Of a stretch of 64,000 nucleotides of DNA, positions 59,376 through 64,000 are shown piece by piece. The position numbers and the translations under genes were made by a program. The notes beneath the pieces are model-generated. The model was not told where the DNA came from and did no database searches. It was given only the letters and a program-made list of their open reading frames with translations. Source of the DNA: Pseudovirgaria hyperparasitica. Lineage: Eukaryota > Ascomycota > Dothideomycetes > Acrospermales > Acrospermaceae. Position 1 is the first letter of the stretch, and the number at the start of each line of letters is the position of its first letter. The DNA is taken from contig NW_022985549.1 in NCBI RefSeq assembly GCF_010093815.1, forward strand, positions 3,244,804 to 3,308,803, written 5' to 3'.

Positions 59376-61076
59376 ATGAAGGTCGACTATTCTTTGTACT
59401 TGGTCACTGACTCAACCCAAGGAATTCTTGGTGATCGGGATTTGACATCTGTCGTCCAGGCTGCCGTGGAGGGAGGCAAGTCGGAAGCCCCTCCTCGTCT
59501 TAGCCGCAATTCTGATCGGGTCTCGTAGGCGTCACCGTCGTTCAATATCGCGACAAGACTTCAGGTACTGCAGAGCTGATACGGACAGCCAAGAAGCTGC
59601 ACCAGGTCACAAAGGCTGCCTCCATTCCATTGTTGATTAATGATCGCCTCGACGTTGCCCTTGCTATGGGCGCCGAAGGCGTCCACATCGGACAAGACGA
59701 TATTGGTGTGCATAATCTAGCTGTTTCTTTCTGTATGCATTCTGACTATTTCAAGACCTGCCAACGGCGCGTAGACTCTTAGGAAAAGCCGCCATCATCG
59801 GCGTGACTGCTAATTCGGTCCAAGAAGCCGTCAAAGCCGTCGAAGATGGAGCAGACTACTTAGGCATAGGAACAGTATATGCTACGCCAACGTGAGTGAC
59901 CTCATCCATGCAGAGAAGTTTACTAAGGGATATTAAAGGAAAGAGGATACAAAGTCAATCATCGGACCTGCTGGAGTTCGAGACATTTTGACTGAAATTG
60001 CCGCTATCAGCGACAATGTTGCTACAGTTTGCATCGGAGGCATTAATGCGTCCAATATACAGCGAGTCCTGTACCAATCGCAATCAAGGCTTAATTCCCT
60101 GGATGGAGTCGCTGTAGTCAGTGCCATAATGGCCTCAAGCGACCCTACAGGAGCGGCACGAACCCTGAGGAGCCTAATCGCAACACAACCTCTCTTCGCA
60201 ACCATACAAGCATCCAATGCTCTCATAACCAACGTCGTCAAGATAGAAGGTCCTAGAATCATCCAAGCCCTGGTTACTCAATCACCACTATGTCACAACA
60301 TGACCAATTTGGTCGTCCAGAACTTCGCCGCCAATGTTGCCCTCGCCATTGGCGCAAGCCCTATCATGTCCAACAATGGCGCCGAGGCCGCGGATTTAGC
60401 AAAACTAGGTGGGTCGCTCGTCGTAAACATGGGAACCGTGACTTCTGACGGTCTATCCAACTATCTGCAAGCCCTCCGCGCATACAACGCTGTCGGTGGG
60501 CCCACTCTTTTCGATCCTGTTGGCGCCGGTGCAACGCAGCAGCGCCGTGACGCGGTCAAGACACTGATGGCAGGAGGGTATTTCGACGTCATAAAAGGAA
60601 ACGAGGGAGAGATCAAGACTGTGGCAGGAATGGCTGGTGCACAGCAGCGAGGTGTGGATAGTGGTGCAAGCACGCTAAGTCTCGAGGAGAAGGCGAGGCT
60701 CGTTCAACAGCTTGCTACGAGAGAACGGAACATAGTTCTAATGACTGGAAAAGTCGATGTGATCAGTGATGGCCGTCGGACGTATGCGATCTCTAACGGG
60801 CATGAGCTCTTGGGTAGTATCACTGGGAGTGGATGCACGCTTGGTACGACTATCGCGTCTGTCCTTGCTGTGCATAGATCCGACAAGCTCCTGGCTGCTG
60901 TTACCGGAATCTTACTATATGAGATTGCTGCTGAACAGGCTGTATCTTGTGGAAATGCCCATGGGCCCGGCACGTTCATACCTGCGTTTTTGGATAGACT
61001 ATACCATATCAGGACCGTTGACGTACCAGCTGGAACAGGGTTTGAGAACGCAAAGATTAAAAATATTATTGCGTAG
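59376..61076 (+). CDS. THI6: Bifunctional thiamine enzyme: TMP synthase plus hydroxyethylthiazole kinase
   Basis: Four exons (59376-59475, 59529-59705, 59756-59891, 59939-61076) give 516 aa. The N-terminal half is a TIM-barrel thiamine-phosphate synthase: YLVTDS, VTVVQYRDK, LINDRLDVALAMGAEGVHIGQDDI, IIGVTANS and DYLGIGTVYATPTK. It joins pyrimidine diphosphate and thiazole phosphate. The C-terminal half (about 230-516) is the thiazole kinase: LVQNFAANVALAIGASPIMSNN, FDPVGAGAT, DVIKGNEGEI and GSITGSGCTLG, with the catalytic-type Cys in GSGC. The fusion is the normal fungal arrangement. The first intron begins GCAAGT rather than GT, and the frame requires this GC-AG splice. The second intron has a weak GTGTGC donor. 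Cytosolic role in thiamine synthesis and salvage. Confidence 0.94.
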
Positions 61077-63511
61077 TACAGTGTTCTGACAACTGCTTTG
61101 AGCCAGTCATTATACTTCGCGTGTCATATGTGCATGGAGACTCGCATCACTGACCCCTACGTACCGTACCATGAACCAACACACCTCAACGACCAGACTC
61201 CGCTCATCGTCTATTGCATTGCATTCACTTGTCTCTGCCCGTCAGGGCAACTGAAATACGGCCTGTTGGCTACGAGATAGATGACCAGCATTGGTCAGAG
61301 TATTGTGTGTTTCGCAAGCCCATGCGTTTAGAGCGAAAGACCCCTTCCATTGTTTAGTACATGGAACCTGGTCGACAGTCTAGGCCAGGAGAAGGTATAC
61401 AATATTCACTAGCTAATCGAAACACAGTGTATACTGCCTAGCCCGCGTATACTGCAAACTAGCCATAATATACATAGAACAAAACGCCATCGTGGGAAAA
61501 TTATGGTGACTGTCGGATGAAGATCACGGAGTAGCATAGGGTATGAGTGTAGATTTTAGGTATTGTGGGAAAACATCTGCCAAATCATCAATCGAAGAAA
61601 CAAAAATGCTTCGGGAATCAGGTCTTCGCACAATCTACGGTGTATGAGTGTCGCGGGTGAAGTGAGGAAGGGAAACCTAAAGAGCATTGTTTTCTTGCAA
61701 CTCGCAATGACATCAAAGGAGGCCACGTAGGTTCTATTTTGCCATCTGTTGACTAATAGAAGAGTGTTTAGGGAAAGGGAAAACGTTTTTTGTATAATGT
61801 GGAGCCTCCCAAAAAGCTACAAAGGGTAAGGAGATGGAACAGGGTACTAGGGATTGTCATCGATACAGTCTACAACGCCCCCTGATTGGGTATCTGTCGG
61901 GTCTTGGCCACGTTTCTAGCCTCACCTTACAGCTTCAAAATTGTACTCTGTGAGCTGATATATAGCAACCTCAGTGTAACTGACATGGGGGATACATAGA
62001 CTATGACTGACATCTTGCGACTCAGATCAACACTACAGTATTGATTGTGCACAGGGGGGGAAGCTGACTCTATCTTGGAAGCAGGACACTGCCAGAGAAC
62101 AATACAGAACACAAGCCAGATAAACCATAGTTTTGATTGCAAGTACGTATCTTTTCAGCTCAACCCAATCTTCTTCTGTGATGTACTCTAGACTCATTTC
62201 CAACCTAGAGACGCGTAACCTATCATTTAGTCGAATTTGACAGGGAAATAGAATTAGCCAGAGAAACCAATGTAATAGTAAAAAGGTAGTATACACTGAT
62301 AACCACAAGTAGAAAATTCATTTTATCTACAATCTAGCACTTCCTGGGTTCCCAAGCAGTCAAGTGCTGTATCACGTCCCACCCACAACCTCACATCCTT
62401 TCCCAGTTTTTTACTTCTTTACACTCTGAAAAGGACCAGGAAAATCACTCCCACACATATCTCAGCATGGGAAGGAATGCAATGAACACGTAGGAGTCAT
62501 ACCTGTGTTGGCAACGTCTCGTCCCCACTGTCGCACTAATTCCTCTGATGAACACCAACTTCAGAATCTTACGAAAACTATTTCGAACATGTCTCGCATT
62601 CTAGCATCAAGCGCTAATGGAGGCGTCTTGAAGACTCATATATGCTACACGTACGTCACCCCTGAGCAGAGAGGAAAGTATTGGAAAATTGAGTGCGTCG
62701 GAATTGAGCGGCTTTGTGGCGCAGGTTGAGGGAATGACGGAAGATCGAGTATGCAATAGTAAAAGCGAATGACTGGCCTAGAGGTCATTGATCAGCGTAT
62801 CCGTGTCTTGCCGAGAGTATAAGTTTGCAACATGATACATAAGAACCAGACGAAATGCACAGTCTAAGGTCGCATGTTTTTCTTTAGCTTGCTTAATTTG
62901 CATTCTGCTCTATCTGGGCACAAGTAAGACATGCACTATGCCCACCCCCTCAGTCTTTTCACAGGAACTTTCGAAAACAGCGGCGACAGACCCTCGTGTA
63001 CAGTATAAGTCATATGTAGGCCTTCCAAGACCAGCCACCTGCACCAGCACCACAGGTTCGAGATCAGAAGAATACACGGACACAAATACAAGCAATACAA
63101 CAGGCCATAAAGAGCTCGAACTCCCCCGAAACACCGAGCCACCGTATTTGAGTGACAATAATGCAAAAGTGAGTGAAATGTATCGACCACAAGAAACATT
63201 CTCAAGCGAGTGACGGGAACATCAAGGATATCCTTCAAGGCTACTCAACATGTATGCAGGAAGTAAAGAAATCAAGTGTGTTGCAGATTGCAATCACGAC
63301 AGCCAGTGTCGGAGAGCAATATTTCCCGCCGTGACAGTCGTTATATTCGGTCTCGTCTCAAGGACCATATGCAAATCGAAATCTGCTTGGGAAACATACG
63401 AGATCGAAATACGCTCGCTCAAGTGATAAGTTCGATCTGTGGTTATCGTTTACTGCCAATGAACAGATGGAAGAAGTCTGCGCTCCTGTGAGAGCTATGC
63501 TACGGTATGGC
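61077..63511. other. Convergent gene-poor spacer
   Basis: 2.4 kb lies between THI6 and the gene at the right edge. Short frames at 61,927-62,308 (minus, hydrophobic) and 62,938-63,213 (plus, polar) have no recognisable domain or supporting splice structure. I cannot support a gene. Confidence 0.45.
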
Positions 63512-64000
63512 TCACGAGAACGCTGAGCTGAGTTGCTTTTAGCGCTGGATCGTATTAGTTCACAACTTTTGAATCATGAGAGGAGCCAACTTACACGTCC
63601 CCTACGCCCAGTGGCTATAGGTTGCTGGGGTTGCTGTTGTATATATGGATTTTGATACTGTTGATACATTGGGTTCATCATTGGGTTGTATCCTGCCTGA
63701 GAGAAACCTCCATTGGGCTGAACCATCGATGCTGGCATGCCTGGTGCTCCGAAGCCGTTATTGACTCGAAAATTGCCCATAGTGGGAGCAGTAGCACCGA
63801 AGCCGTTCATATGTGGGAATCCACCTCGAGCAGCTAGCATAGCCTGCTGATATTGTAGTTGCTGGGGGGTTGATTGCATTGCATTTTGAGCAAACATTGG
63901 ATTCCCATTCATCTGGAACTGGTCGACGCCATTGGAGTCCATGCTGCCAGTACGCTGGAGGCCAACATTGGTATCATAGGACATCTGTGCCATTCCCGGA
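63512..64000 (-). CDS. C-terminal part of a Gln/Met/Asn/Gly-rich protein (5' part beyond window)
   Basis: The minus-strand coding sequence enters from the right edge (64000-63595) and probably ends through a 59-nt intron (GTAAGT...AAAAG) in a short last exon at 63535-63512 (QLSSAFS). If the intron is not used, the frame stops at 63574 after VSWLLS. About 135 residues are visible. They are rich in Gln, Met, Asn, Gly and Pro (QSTPQQLQYQQAMLAAR, NPMMNPMYQQYQNP) and end in a basic patch ATGRRGR. Such prion-like low-complexity tails are common in fungal RNA-binding proteins and transcriptional regulators, but no domain is inside the window. A Met codon at 63993 is probably internal. I do not name the protein. 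Confidence 0.65.

Noticed and set aside
61927-62308. Hydrophobic minus-strand frames that look membrane-like
   Set aside because: AT-rich composition alone gives Leu/Phe/Ile-rich frames. No start context, homologous motif or intron support.

Overview
The window looks like nuclear DNA of a filamentous ascomycete (Pezizomycotina; a dothideomycete-type genome is my inference). Genes are split by short introns of about 43-108 nt, nearly all with GTRNGT-like donors and several with CTAAC-type branch points. The housekeeping genes encode recognisable fungal proteins. Exon structures were worked out by hand from splice signals and frame continuity; apart from the metalloprotease noted below, the spliced models close in frame.

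Bases 1-12,400 form an accessory, secretion-oriented block with wide gene-poor spacers. It holds a GT31/Fringe-like Golgi glycosyltransferase (cut by the left edge), a five-exon small secreted protein with ten cysteines (effector-like), a tiny predicted membrane protein, a secreted HELTH zinc metalloprotease with an unresolved frame break, and a very large secreted modular protein of about 1475 aa. That last protein has collagen-like G-S-P-G repeats, an Ala/Gly-rich block, a Pro-rich block and at least seven related cysteine modules. It is the least conventional gene in the window.

Bases 12,800-33,300 are ordinary dense gene territory. A SnoaL-like protein and an RraA-like aldolase are divergent. 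They are followed by a CLC chloride channel/transporter, a small poly-His protein with a duplicated LGDPVSLKAE motif, an ascorbate-oxidase-type multicopper oxidase, an Mte1/Dbl2-type DNA-repair protein (DUF2439), a BAR-SH3 endocytic adaptor, an EXPERA/EBP-like membrane protein and a CBM21 glycogen-targeting PP1 regulatory subunit.

Bases 33,289-45,829 are a 12.5-kb gap between two divergent genes. I find no credible coding sequence there. It is packed with microsatellites and contains a 42-base run of N.

Bases 45,830-64,000 are housekeeping: the mitochondrial BolA protein BOL3; a giant USP9X/USP34-like deubiquitinase of about 2495 aa; Mediator subunit MED22; translation factor eIF5 (TIF5); the bifunctional thiamine enzyme THI6, whose first intron is GC-AG; and the C-terminal part of a Gln/Met/Asn-rich protein running off the right edge. 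No transposons, rRNA, tRNA or CRISPR arrays were recognised.
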